This document shows positions 58,301-63,882 of a DNA stretch of 64,000 nt, in pieces (the stretch's first letter is position 1; the number at the start of each line of letters is the position of its first letter). The notes beneath the pieces were generated by a model. That model did not search any database, was not told where the DNA came from, and saw only the letters and a program-made list of their open reading frames with translations. Source of the stretch: Bicyclus anynana (Eukaryota; Arthropoda; Insecta; Lepidoptera; Nymphalidae); assembly GCF_947172395.1 (NCBI RefSeq), contig NC_069109.1:1768897-1832896 (forward strand), in the 5' to 3' direction. Position numbers and translations under genes: made by a program.

Positions 58301-61300
58301 ACCGTTGGTAATCTCAGACTAATTATTGTACAGGACCTGCCTCGGTAGATGTTACTTTTCTGTCAAAGTATATGATCAATGATCTAATGCGATTAAAAAA
58401 AATATAAAACTGTCTCTATAGTATCGATGTTTCATAGGTGTAATCGTGTTGGTTGGTTAAAGAGCTCCTTAAAAATACCTTTTTGTGTAGTTGAATGGTG
58501 TAAAAAACAGGTGAAAACTTCTAGTTTAGTATAAGATATGCACGAAATCTAAGTTCGTTTTCTTCAGAAAATGACAGACAATTTTATTCGTGAATTTGGG
58601 TGCGATACAGGTCCTTCTATAATTGGTCTGAGTTAATAATACATTTAAAATATCTGTGTCCAGTGGGAGAACGCGACGAAGTGCACCAAGTGCGACCTGG
58701 TGTTCTCGTGCGTGGACGCGTACCGGCTGCACCTCGGCGTGTCCATCAAACACGACAGCGAGTTGTGAGTATCATATGTACCCTCATCATCATCATCATC
58801 ATATCAGCCGATGGAGTCCACTGCAGGACATAGGCCTTTTGTAGGCACTTCCAAACATCACGATACCGAGCCGCCTGCATCCAGCGAATGTCTGCGACTC
58901 GCTTGATGTCGTCAGACCACCTAGGGGAGGGGGGGGGGGTCGACCAGCACCTTCCATTTAAAGTAGGCGTCCACTTATCCGTATAGTACGTATGGTGTCG
59001 CATGAAACGGATTTTTCATTTTACAGTAGATAAAATCCGGTCGATGTGATCCGTGGGGGGGGGGGGGGGGGTTTTAAATATTCTTTTTGAAAATAAATTA
59101 CTGATAATAAAACCATTTAATTTTAATTTACTGGGGGGGGGAGGGGGGTGTAATATACCAAACAATAAGTAGGGGTACCAAAAAATAATGATGACGTTTA
59201 CTTTCCAGTATCTCGGAACACTTGAAGGCCCGAAAGAACCAAGAAGCGGACTTTGAAAGAACCGCCAGTCAGTATAAGAAGTCAGAATTCGTTGGACCGC
59301 TCACTTGTGAACAGGTAAATGTTTTTATTGAAAGTTTTTATTCATCTAGTTAGACAAGTTAACCCCTGGTTAGTTATATATGTCACCGTTAGATTGTGAA
59401 GCACGTTAGTTTATAATCTCACTCGTGATATTATAATCTACCGTCATATTGTGAACTGAAAGTACTGATTACAATTTAACGTGTAATTTTTTTTTTTAAT
59501 TTTTATTAGGACTCCAACAGATTACAAATAAATACAAATACATATATTAACAAGAACTAAAATAATAGAGGTATATTTATCTTACAGGTAAATCTACTTA
59601 AAGGTTTTCATCTAGTTAGACAAGTTAACCCCTGGTTAGTTATATATGTCACTGTTAGATTGTAAAACACGTTACTTTATAATCTCACTCGTGATATTAT
59701 AATCTACCGTCATATTGTGAACTGAAAGTGCTGATTACAATTTTAACGTGTTATTTTCGGTATACTATAATCTATCGGAAGTAAAACCGTTAAAGGAGAT
59801 GTTCCAAAATTGTATGGAGCCCAGGATCAGTCATTGTACCCTAGTGGAAATAAAAGAAATTTTTTTTAACTGTTTTTGATTATACAAATCTACGAATTTG
59901 CTTTAATTCTTTCGAAATAATATTCATTATCTCCCAAGAAATGCAACATTAATAGGGTATTCAATTCAATTCTTCTTTATGGCTTTCATTTGTGAATAGG
60001 GTATTACCCCTATTGGCGAATTGATGACGTTTTCAATACAGTAGTCGACTTGACGTTTGCTGTCATAGTTGCTCTATGGGCGCCATCTTGTTAAAACTCA
60101 AAAACTTGGGTTTTTATTTTATTTACTTCTTTTTATTTAGTTAGATATATTCACTTTGATAAATTTTAATAAAATCCTTGTATTTTTTTCATTTTAATGA
60201 TACGGGGGATAAGAGTGGACCTGAAATGGACCATATCCTTTCAAACATATTATGATTATATTATGTTTCCCCAGTGTGGCGAGTCGCAGCCCACTCTACG
60301 CAAGTACCACGCTCACTTCCGTCGCGAGCATCCGGACAAGACGCGCACCTTCTACCCGACCATGAAGAAGAAGATCATGTGCGAAACGTGTGGCCGGTTC
60401 TTTAAAGTAAACATATTTATTTTTTAATTATATATAGAATAATCTATCTATCTACTTCACAATGTCTTTGCGAAGCAAGGGATTCTTACTGAAATGTGTA
60501 GCGTAGCAATGGTTCAGACTTCTATACAACGCTGTAATGCAATGTCAACCTTAAACTCTGCAATGACCCAGTGAAGCAGGGGATTCTTCGTAAATACTTA
60601 GTTAAGCGAGGGTTTCGACTGTTTTAAACAATTCTGCAATATCACAGCGAAGCAAGGGATTCAACCGCTTTATATAACGCTGCAAAGACTTCAAACTCTG
60701 CAATGTCTTAGCTGAAAAAGGGATTCTTAATAAAATACAGAGTTAAGTATCTGCGCAAGTACCACGCGCACTTTTGTCGCGTGACAAGACGCGCTACCCG
60801 ACCATGAAGAAGAAGATCATGTACGAGACATGTGGCCGGTTCTTCAAAGTAAACATATGTTTTTAAAATTATATATAGAATAATCTACTTCACAATGTCT
60901 TTGCGAAGCAAGGGATTCTTACTGGAATGTGTAGTGTAGCAATGGTTTATACACTGCTGCAATGACTTTAAACTCTCAGCGTAGCAGGGGTTCTTCATAA
61001 ATACAGAGTTTACCGAGGGTATCGACCATTTTAAACAATTCTGCAATATCACAGCAAAGCAAGGGATTCATAATAAAATACTGACTTTGCTATTTAGTTA
61101 TCGCTAACAAGTTTTTAATGGAAGCCATAGTCTGTGTCTATAGAGCAAAATGTATAATTGCTAAGCGTTCAAAGACATTTTAGGATTATAGTTAAAAAAT
61201 GTCATCTGGTGGGTATTGGCAACCCTTCGTGGATATCAAAGCGATTGTAGTGAATATAGAACCCTGCAAGACCTTGTGATCCCAATCCAAATCCTTGTGA

Positions 61301-63723
61301 AATCAAAGTCTCAAGCCAAAACTCAAAAAGTATTTATGAAATAAAGAAATTATGATAAATTAGGCTTAGTTTACAAGTACTACAGGTTCACGTCAAGTTC
61401 ACGTATACGTCAAGTTCACGATTTAATTGTAATAATTAAAGTCGAAAGCTTGAAATCAAAATCACAAGGGTTCCAAACGCGCCTTAGTCCGAGACGAGCC
61501 CACATAAGACAACTATAAATAAAGATTTCCAATTTGAACTAACAGCAAGTTTCTTCTTAATTCCAGGCCCAGTGGCAGTACCTAGAGCATTTGCGTCTAC
61601 ACACCAACGAGCGGCCGTACGCGTGCGACATATGCGGCAAAACGTTCATCACCAACCGGCTGCTGGGCGCGCACCGCTACGTGCACGGTCTGGGACGGAC
61701 ACGGCCCGACATCCGGTGCACTCTCTGCGGGAAGAGCTTCGCCAACAGGGGCAACCTGCATCGACATATGGGCGTGAGTATCTAGCACCTGTGGATCAAA
61801 GAGTAGCGAGGGATTCTAAATGGAATATTTACTAGGCAAGATCTTGGCTCACTAGAACAGCTTGCCTCGACATATGGGATAGTTGCTCACGGTATCTAGC
61901 ACCTGTGGATTAAAGAGTAGCAAGGGATTCTAAATAGAATACTTACTTGGCAAGATCTTGGCTCACTAGAACAGCTTGGATTGACATATGGGCGTGAGTA
62001 TCTAGCACGTGTGGATTAAAGAGTAGCAAGGGATTCTAAATAGTATACTTACTTAGCAAGATCTTGGCTAACGAGAGCAGCTTGCATCGACATATGGGCG
62101 TGTGAGTATCCAATACCTGTGCATCAAAGAGTAGCAAAGGAATTCTAAATAGAATAAACAAACAGCTGTGAATTTTAATTTTAATTTTATAGAAATATGC
62201 AATTTATGTATTTGTATTGTATAGTGATTATATTGTAATTTGTTTATCTGTTATATTGTTATATTGTAAGTCTGTACTTTGTATGCGTTTTGGCTTAGCT
62301 GTAAGCATACTAAGGATATATAATAAATAAATAAATAAATAAATACCACTGCGCCACGGAGGCCATCAAATAATAATTTTTAATATTGTTAAGGGGTTTC
62401 TTGTATTGGACTAATCAATGTGGTGTATGTACAGATTAGTGTGAGAATTTTATATTTATTAAATAATGGCTAGCAGACAGAAGAAGAGAAGTTAATTATT
62501 TGAACTATGTCCAGGTGCACTCGGACGAGAAGAGATTCAAATGCGAGATCTGCAACACGGCGTATCGTCAGAAGGCCGAGATGAAGAGCCACTACGACCA
62601 CGTGCATCTGAGGAAGCCTTGGCCGAAGCGACATAGGCCGAAACGTGACGAGCGACGCGGCAGGGTGACTATGTTTTTTTTTTTAAATACCCGCGACTTT
62701 GTCCGCGTGGAATTCAGTTTTTCACAAATCCCGCGGGAACCATGGATTTTTCCGGTACAAAAAGTAGTCTATGTGTTAATCCATGCTATAATATATCTTA
62801 ATACCAAATTTCAGCTAATTCGGTTCAGTAGTTGAGGCGTGAAAGAGTAACAAACATTCATATCATCAAAATCATCAGTTTTCGCAAATCTCGGGAAACC
62901 ATGGATTTTTTCGAGATGAAATAGCCTATGTTTTAATCCAGAGTGAAATCTATTTTCATTCCAAATTTCAGCCAAATCGCTTAAGTAGTAGCGGCGTTAT
63001 AGAGTAACAAACATACTTACACACTTTTACACAAACTTTCGCCTTTATAATATTAGTGTGACTAGCAGACGCCACGCCGTCTCACCTGCGTGGTTCACGT
63101 TCCCGTAGGAATACGGGGATAATATATAGCCTATAGCATTTGGGGATAGTGTATAGTGCGACCACAGATTAAAAATAATATACAGATGGAGCGCACGGAA
63201 CACCAGTGTCGTAGTCGCTCCAAATATGAAATTCAAAAAGGAATACATTCTCGAATCAGTACAACACGAAGCGTCGCATCAGTAACTTTTAATATTATTC
63301 TAGAAAAATGGCGTCTCATGTTTTTAATATTTAAAAATGTGGCCACAGTCAAGTCTGCCCGAAGACCAGTCGTAATAAAAAACTATTCACAAAAACTAAA
63401 GAAATAAGACAGAGTATTTTTTTTTATTGGTAATTATTGATTATTATATTAATTTACGCAATTGTTGTTAGTGTTAAATTTTCAATTGAAAATTATGAAA
63501 AAAGTTTGTTTATGTGGTTGTCAAGGAGACGTGACGTTCGTTTTTTTTAATGGGTTTCACTGGCTTCAGTACGTTGTCTGTAAAGACTCTGGTTACTCTG
63601 TGAAAGAACCATAGACTAAACAGTGTTTTGTTGTTGCAGAGGAGATCGGTGGAGACTTCAGAGGACGACAATTCGCAGACAGTCATAGAAGAAGTGGTTG
63701 AAGAGATGGAAATTGAATACTGA
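43229..63723 (+). CDS. Gene 4: THAP-ZAD-C2H2 zinc finger protein, 18 exons, 1125 aa
   Basis: Exons: 43229-43332, 44177-44366, 45088-45135, 46141-46233, 46694-46828, 47402-48617, 49506-49607, 50864-51122, 53367-53475, 55062-55192, 56241-56315, 57411-57546, 58664-58764, 59209-59314, 60275-60406, 61567-61773, 62515-62664 and 63640-63723. All introns are GT-AG, phases close, and the total is 3,378 nt. Domains: THAP (aa about 11-98; MRCCVPLC, ELRKFWLEAL, CSEHF, GAVPLV), acidic bridge (99-114), ZAD (115-190; CRICL, FCVEC), a very long Asn/Thr/Lys/Gln-rich linker (191-about 715) and 11 C2H2 fingers (about 727-1080), then an acidic tail. It is a divergent paralogue of gene 1 in the opposite orientation. 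The first ATG adds 10 residues before the Met that aligns with gene 1; either start is possible. A nuclear regulatory role is inferred from the domains. Confidence 0.88.
43346..43396. repeat. GAGGTC palindromic element fragment
   Basis: TTCGCTGCGGTACGAGGTCA, ATTGACCTCGTAC, 14 bp after the exon 1 donor of gene 4. Confidence 0.75.
43425..43735 (+). repeat. Dispersed repeat F
   Basis: ACTTTAATTCTTTCGAAATA, GATTGATGACGTTTTCAAT, AGAGTGGACCTGAAATGGAC are shared with 59895-60235, also in a gene 4 intron. Confidence 0.7.
43915..44090 (+). mobile_element. SINE-A 3' fragment
   Basis: GTGAGAAAACCTATATACCT to GAGCCGAATATGGGTTG, diverged. Confidence 0.7.
44177..44366 (+). CDS. Gene 4 exon 2 (THAP second half)
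   Basis: It encodes FPESTELRKFWLEALDL, VVCSEHFSSADIYS, then RKLRIGAVPLVIQ, so Trp, C-x2-H and the AVPLV box of THAP sit in one exon. The same sequence is split into two exons in gene 1. Confidence 0.9.
44540..44706 (-). mobile_element. LINE 3' end with 13-bp target duplication
   Basis: AGATTGTACAAGG flanks both sides. The 141-bp insert starts with a T-run and is AT-rich, so it is a very short 5'-truncated retroposon in intron 2 of gene 4. Confidence 0.8.
45088..45135 (+). CDS. Gene 4 exon 3 (acidic bridge)
   Basis: ESLDDDTLAEVPEQLK, 16 codons in phase 0-0 joining THAP to ZAD, matching ESDEDLDAPATLR of gene 1. Confidence 0.8.
45215..45460 (+). mobile_element. RTE-like LINE 3' fragment
   Basis: ATCAGCGAGTCGCGAAACTG (RT end RVAKLKWQ), GCAGTGGACGTCCATCGGCT and an ATGATGATG tail. 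Confidence 0.7.
45755..46085 (-). mobile_element. RTE-like LINE 3' fragment, reversed
   Basis: ATC-repeat tail on plus, then the reversed 3' UTR and RT C-terminal residues (ERAMLGVSLRNLIRNEEIRR, DIAQRVAKLKWQ), broken. It ends about 55 bp before exon 4 of gene 4. Confidence 0.75.
46141..46233 (+). CDS. Gene 4 exon 4 (ZAD, first half)
   Basis: ICRICLDTDCKMFSMNQYK and onward, 31 residues, with the first Cys pair of ZAD. Donor GTGAGA. Same length as gene 1 exon 5. Confidence 0.9.
46355..46666 (+). mobile_element. hAT-like MITE (MITE-h) copy 1
   Basis: Inverted ends CTCAGACCAATTAT / ATAATTGGTCTGAG, 312 bp, flanked by perfect 8-bp duplications TTAAAATG (46347-46354, 46667-46674). Confidence 0.92.
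46694..46828 (+). CDS. Gene 4 exon 5 (ZAD, second half)
   Basis: MGEDERVSQTFCVECAHRL, then a helix rich in Leu and Lys; the second Cys pair of ZAD. It begins only 27 bp after a hAT-like MITE. Confidence 0.9.
46884..47191 (-). mobile_element. SINE-B, full length
   Basis: Reversed head GTGGCGCAGTAGTATGCGCG and end GTAGTCAAGGGCTAACTTGT, in intron 5 of gene 4. A retroposon scrap ending CGGGGTCCGCTAG follows to 47325. Confidence 0.85.
47402..48617 (+). CDS. Gene 4 exon 6 (405-residue disordered linker)
   Basis: It starts VLFQSLKEEVMKIDRKNF, then becomes Asn/Thr/Lys/Gln-rich low complexity (for example TKTNKSNVLTQMTTKNET) and ends acidic (YLDLHSEDDELLNIKREVEQ). No folded domain was recognised. 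It is about 2.6 times the length of the gene 1 linker exon. Confidence 0.88.
48618..48668 (+). repeat. Element D fragment at an intron start
   Basis: Directly after the exon 6 donor: GTTTCACCCGCGTAGTTCCC, GGGGATAATATATAG. Confidence 0.7.
48672..49485 (+). mobile_element. SINE-A split by a nested insertion
   Basis: The 5' part is 48672-48862 (head, body to TCCTCAATTCTC) and the 3' part 49370-49485 (CCTGCGTGTCTGAAGTC to TGGGTTGATAAC). Between them is a retroposon with a TTTC-repeat tail (48863-49369), which itself holds MITE-h copy 2. Confidence 0.85.
48918..49195 (+). mobile_element. MITE-h copy 2
   Basis: Ends CTCAGACCAATTA and TAATTGGTCTGAG; perfect 8-bp duplications GATAGGAA (48910-48917, 49196-49203). 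Internally deleted (278 bp). Confidence 0.92.
49506..49607 (+). CDS. Gene 4 exon 7 (acidic)
   Basis: It encodes IKEDPELWDEDNNEDNEDNE and VDDSWGQDDFSE, in phase 1-1. It is flanked on both sides by introns made of transposon sequence. It has no separate exon equivalent in gene 1. Confidence 0.75.
49684..50000 (+). mobile_element. SINE-B, full length
   Basis: GACAGCCTCCGTGGCGCAG, box B GGTTCGATCCCC, to GTAGTCAAGGGCTAACTTGT. In intron 7 of gene 4. Confidence 0.9.
50010..50350 (-). repeat. Retroposon-like repeat
   Basis: ATTTGATATCCATATCATGG, AAAATTTCATCCCAATCG, ACATAGATACTAGTGAAGCT. Non-coding; fills the gap between SINE-B and MITE-p in intron 7. Orientation uncertain. Confidence 0.5.
50375..50859 (+). 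mobile_element. MITE-p copy at an exon acceptor
   Basis: TAGGGATGATGACAG to GTCATCATCCCTG; flanks GTAA and TTAG, each one change from TTAA. Its end supplies the pyrimidine tract for exon 8 of gene 4. Confidence 0.85.
50864..51122 (+). CDS. Gene 4 exon 8 (Lys-rich linker)
   Basis: Only the frame TLNIIYFMKKKKTRKKRTAK and onward stays open to the next exon. It aligns with gene 1 (NVTLSEMYKK, KKKKQ, then IFTIQELSHEEQLIEI). The phase-fitting acceptor is CCCTGTTAG at a MITE end. Confidence 0.75.
51123..51544. other. Intron 8 of gene 4, unassigned part
   Basis: A short reversed RTE 3' scrap (ATATCAGCCGATGGATGTCT at 51140) and then AT-rich sequence with nothing recognised. Confidence 0.35.
51545..51862 (-). 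mobile_element. SINE-B, full length
   Basis: Reversed; box B complement GGGATCGAACCC at 51792 and head complement CACTGCGCCACGGAGGC at 51839. Confidence 0.9.
52038..52200 (-). repeat. Element D, reversed
   Basis: ATACTAATATTATAAAGCTG, CAGGAACCACTGGTCCGATT, AGCCCATTTATCGAGGAAG. Confidence 0.8.
52275..52582 (+). mobile_element. MITE-h copy 3
   Basis: 308 bp, ends CTCAGACC / GGTCTGAG, perfect 8-bp duplications CGTTAGAA (52267-52274, 52583-52590). Inserted in or beside an RTE-like fragment. Confidence 0.92.
52583..52725 (+). pseudogene. RTE-like RT C-terminal fragment
   Basis: VRTKDARWTKRVVLWKGPRG, KRKKGRPYRRWVDDIKHIEG, DEWQS: the conserved C-terminal segment of RTE-type ORF2. Confidence 0.75.
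52736..53023. mobile_element. TIR element with a nested smaller TIR element
   Basis: Outer ends TTCAACCGACTTCCAA / TTGGAAGTCGGTTAAA. Inner element 52824-52944 with ends TGAAGGCGGTGCCAAGCCAG / ATTGGCACCGCCTTCA and matching TGTTTTAATT arms. The outer/inner junction phrase recurs at 57120-57355. Confidence 0.75.
53367..53475 (+). CDS. Gene 4 exon 9 (finger 1)
   Basis: NRRHGRFKDAQYTCDLCYRG then H-IAA-H, matching gene 1 finger 1 (CGACYRGF). Acceptor TCCCAG, donor GTGAGT. Confidence 0.9.
53490..54030 (-). mobile_element. LINE 3' fragment
   Basis: The minus strand reads MPFFHRSKFYKCSFAVRAIK, LWNALPVDIRKSKSLDMFKK, a C-terminal RT remnant, followed by an AT-rich 3' UTR with an AATAAA-like tail near 53500. 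Confidence 0.7.
54056..54618. mobile_element. TIR element, roughly 560 bp
   Basis: Left AGTAGAGGAGCCGAAGAGGG ... GCAGTTACTCGACC; right CGCTCGAGTAACTGCAAATT ... CCGGGCTCCCCTACTAAT. Inverted ends of about 45 bp with mismatches. No ORF. Confidence 0.75.
54645..54890 (+). repeat. Dispersed repeat shared with gene 1 intron
   Basis: Same as 15985-16230 (GACCTCTTATAATAAAAGGA; TACCTAAAGGCCTTTAAATA). Confidence 0.65.
55062..55192 (+). CDS. Gene 4 exon 10 (finger 2, finger 3 start)
   Basis: CGVCRFRFGSAKQLEVH and FSCNLCDF; 131 nt, as in gene 1 exon 9. Donor GTGACA. Confidence 0.9.
55320..55935. repeat. Tandem repeat of a retroposon tail, period about 181 bp
   Basis: GATTTAGAATCCCTTGCTnC begins units at 55326, 55507, 55690 and 55870. 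Each has CAATTTATACCTATACTAA, a CTGATTCGGTTCAGCG block and ATTTATAATATTAGTAT. In intron 10 of gene 4. A GGCAGCGCCAACTAGCAGGG duplication also occurs at 55220-55310. Confidence 0.85.
56241..56315 (+). CDS. Gene 4 exon 11 (finger 3 end, finger 4 start)
   Basis: EPARQHGMKHRGIKYQCPHC; 75 nt with phase 2 on each side, like gene 1 exon 10. Confidence 0.88.
56325..56480. repeat. ATC microsatellite and SINE-A tail
   Basis: ATCATCATC-rich run to 56412, then CCTCTCATTCTGAGAGGAGA, the end of a SINE-A. Confidence 0.75.
56500..57085 (+). repeat. GC-rich retroposon interrupted by a MITE
   Basis: Matches 20655-20960 except for an insertion at 56555-56935 that starts CAGTGTTACCAACTCTCC and ends AGTTGGGAACCTTG, flanked by GGGCGAG on both sides. 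Confidence 0.7.
57100..57355. repeat. Composite of retroposon scraps
   Basis: A GAAA-repeat, then a segment bounded by GTGTCACAAACAGTAC and GTCTGTGACACC, then GAAGGCGGTGCCAACATG as at 52826. No coding sequence. Confidence 0.5.
57411..57546 (+). CDS. Gene 4 exon 12 (finger 4 end, finger 5)
   Basis: RYTVLMDHIAIKH completes finger 4; CTVCGLKLLNDEELERH is finger 5. Donor GTATGT. Confidence 0.9.
57578..57871 (-). mobile_element. SINE-B close to a donor site
   Basis: The T-rich run and reversed SINE-B start about 10-30 bp after the exon 12 donor of gene 4. The head complement CACTGCGCCACGGAGG is at 57846. Confidence 0.88.
57880..58090 (+). pseudogene. RTE-like RT fragment
   Basis: LSWASFGKFRDIF, CLKTKVFEQCVLPVMTYGSE, TWSLTMGLIRRLRVTQ: the RT thumb region of RTE-type ORF2, with stops. 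Confidence 0.75.
58313..58632 (-). mobile_element. MITE-h copy 4
   Basis: Reverse orientation relative to the other copies, 320 bp. Flanks TTGGTAAT and TTAATAAT agree at 6 of 8 positions. It ends 31 bp before exon 13 of gene 4. Confidence 0.88.
58664..58764 (+). CDS. Gene 4 exon 13 (finger 6)
   Basis: CTKCDLVFSCVDAYRLH with H-x6-H spacing as in gene 1. It starts 31 bp after a hAT-like MITE. Confidence 0.88.
58780..58925 (-). mobile_element. RTE-like 3' end next to a donor site
   Basis: ATC-repeat, ATATCAGCCGATGGAGTCCA, TTTTGTAGGCACTTCCAAAC, GCGACTCGCTTGATGTCGTC; reversed. It starts 15 bp after the exon 13 donor. Confidence 0.75.
58924..59150 (+). repeat. Three long G-runs
   Basis: G-tracts near 58929-58939, 59055-59071 and 59133-59149 on the sense strand of intron 13 of gene 4. 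Length is prone to assembly error. Confidence 0.8.
59209..59314 (+). CDS. Gene 4 exon 14 (spacer, finger 7 start)
   Basis: ISEHLKARKNQEADFERTAS ... GPLTCEQ. The end parallels gene 1 (GAPVTCEQ). Confidence 0.87.
59335..59760 (+). repeat. Two-copy direct repeat in intron 14
   Basis: CATCTAGTTAGACAAGTTAA ... CGTCATATTGTGAACTGAAA occurs at 59343-59490 and 59606-59755. An ACAGGTAAAT phrase, like the exon 14 donor, precedes each. Confidence 0.85.
59895..60235 (+). repeat. Dispersed repeat F
   Basis: Second copy of 43425-43735, ending AAGAGTGGACCTGAAATGGA about 40 bp before exon 15. Confidence 0.7.
60275..60406 (+). CDS. Gene 4 exon 15 (finger 7 end, finger 8 start)
   Basis: CGESQPTLRKYHAHFRREH and IMCETCGRFFK, 44 residues, aligned with gene 1 exon 14. 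A decayed second copy follows at about 60749-60848. Confidence 0.9.
60745..60850 (+). pseudogene. Pseudo-exon: decayed duplicate of gene 4 exon 15
   Basis: CTGCGCAAGTACCACGCGCA ... ATGAAGAAGAAGATCATGTA ... TGTGGCCGGTTCTTCAAAGT matches exon 15 including the donor. It has deletions (about 10 and 6 bp) and a Cys-to-Tyr change in the finger 8 ligand (IMYETC). The flanking intron is duplicated too: AATGTCTTTGCGAAGCAAGG at 60462 and 60895, roughly a 440-bp unit. Confidence 0.88.
61567..61773 (+). CDS. Gene 4 exon 16 (fingers 8-10)
   Basis: LEHLRLHTNERPYACDICGK, RCTLCGKSFANRGNLHRHMG; donor GTGAGT. The exon 3' edge and donor are tandemly repeated downstream. Confidence 0.92.
61774..62130 (+). repeat. 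Tandem repeat of exon 16 end and donor, period about 110 bp
   Basis: TCGACATATGGGCGTGAGTA (the exon 16 end and donor at 61761-61780) recurs in variants at 61868, 61980 and 62088. Each is followed by TCTAGCACCTGTGGATnAAA and AGTAGCAAGGGATTCTAAAT. Some copies keep a GT donor. Confidence 0.9.
62515..62664 (+). CDS. Gene 4 exon 17 (finger 11)
   Basis: VHSDEKRFKCEICNTAYRQK then HVHLRKPWPKRHRPKR, the same basic motif as gene 1 exon 16. Donor GTGACT. Confidence 0.9.
62688..63058 (+). repeat. Element E copy
   Basis: CCCGCGACTTTGTCCGCGTG to CGCCTTTATAATATTAGTGT, 24 bp after the exon 17 donor. Confidence 0.8.
63060..63145 (+). repeat. Element D 5' fragment
   Basis: CTAGCAGACGCCACGCCGTC, CACGTTCCCGTAGGAATACG, ends GCCTATAGCAT. 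Confidence 0.75.
63165..63615 (+). repeat. Dispersed repeat G
   Basis: ATACAGATGGAGCGCACGGA to TGGGTTTCACTGGCTTCAG; ends about 24 bp before exon 18. Confidence 0.65.
63640..63723 (+). CDS. Gene 4 exon 18 (acidic tail, stop)
   Basis: RRSVETSEDDNSQTVIEEVV and EEMEIEY before TGA. Acceptor TTGTTGCAG. A reversed SINE fragment begins about 6 bp after the stop. Confidence 0.82.
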   Translation, partial: RRSVETSEDDNSQTVIEEVVEEMEIEY

Positions 63724-63728
63724 ACATA

Positions 63729-63838
63729 TCGTTATCAACCCATATCCGGCTCACTGTTGAGCTCGAGTCTCCACTCAGAGTGGTTAGGCCAATAGTCCAC
63801 CATGCTGGCCCAATACGGATTGGCAGACTTCACACTAT
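63729..63838 (-). mobile_element. SINE-A 3' fragment right after the stop codon
   Basis: ATCAACCCATATCCGGCTCA to TTGGCAGACTTCACAC, reversed. It would form the 3' UTR of gene 4. Confidence 0.85.
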
Positions 63839-63843
63839 CACAT

Positions 63844-63847
<4 letters not shown>

Positions 63848-63878
<31 letters not shown>
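63848..63878. repeat. TA microsatellite
   Basis: About 15 TA units downstream of gene 4. Confidence 0.9.
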
Positions 63879-63882
<4 letters not shown>

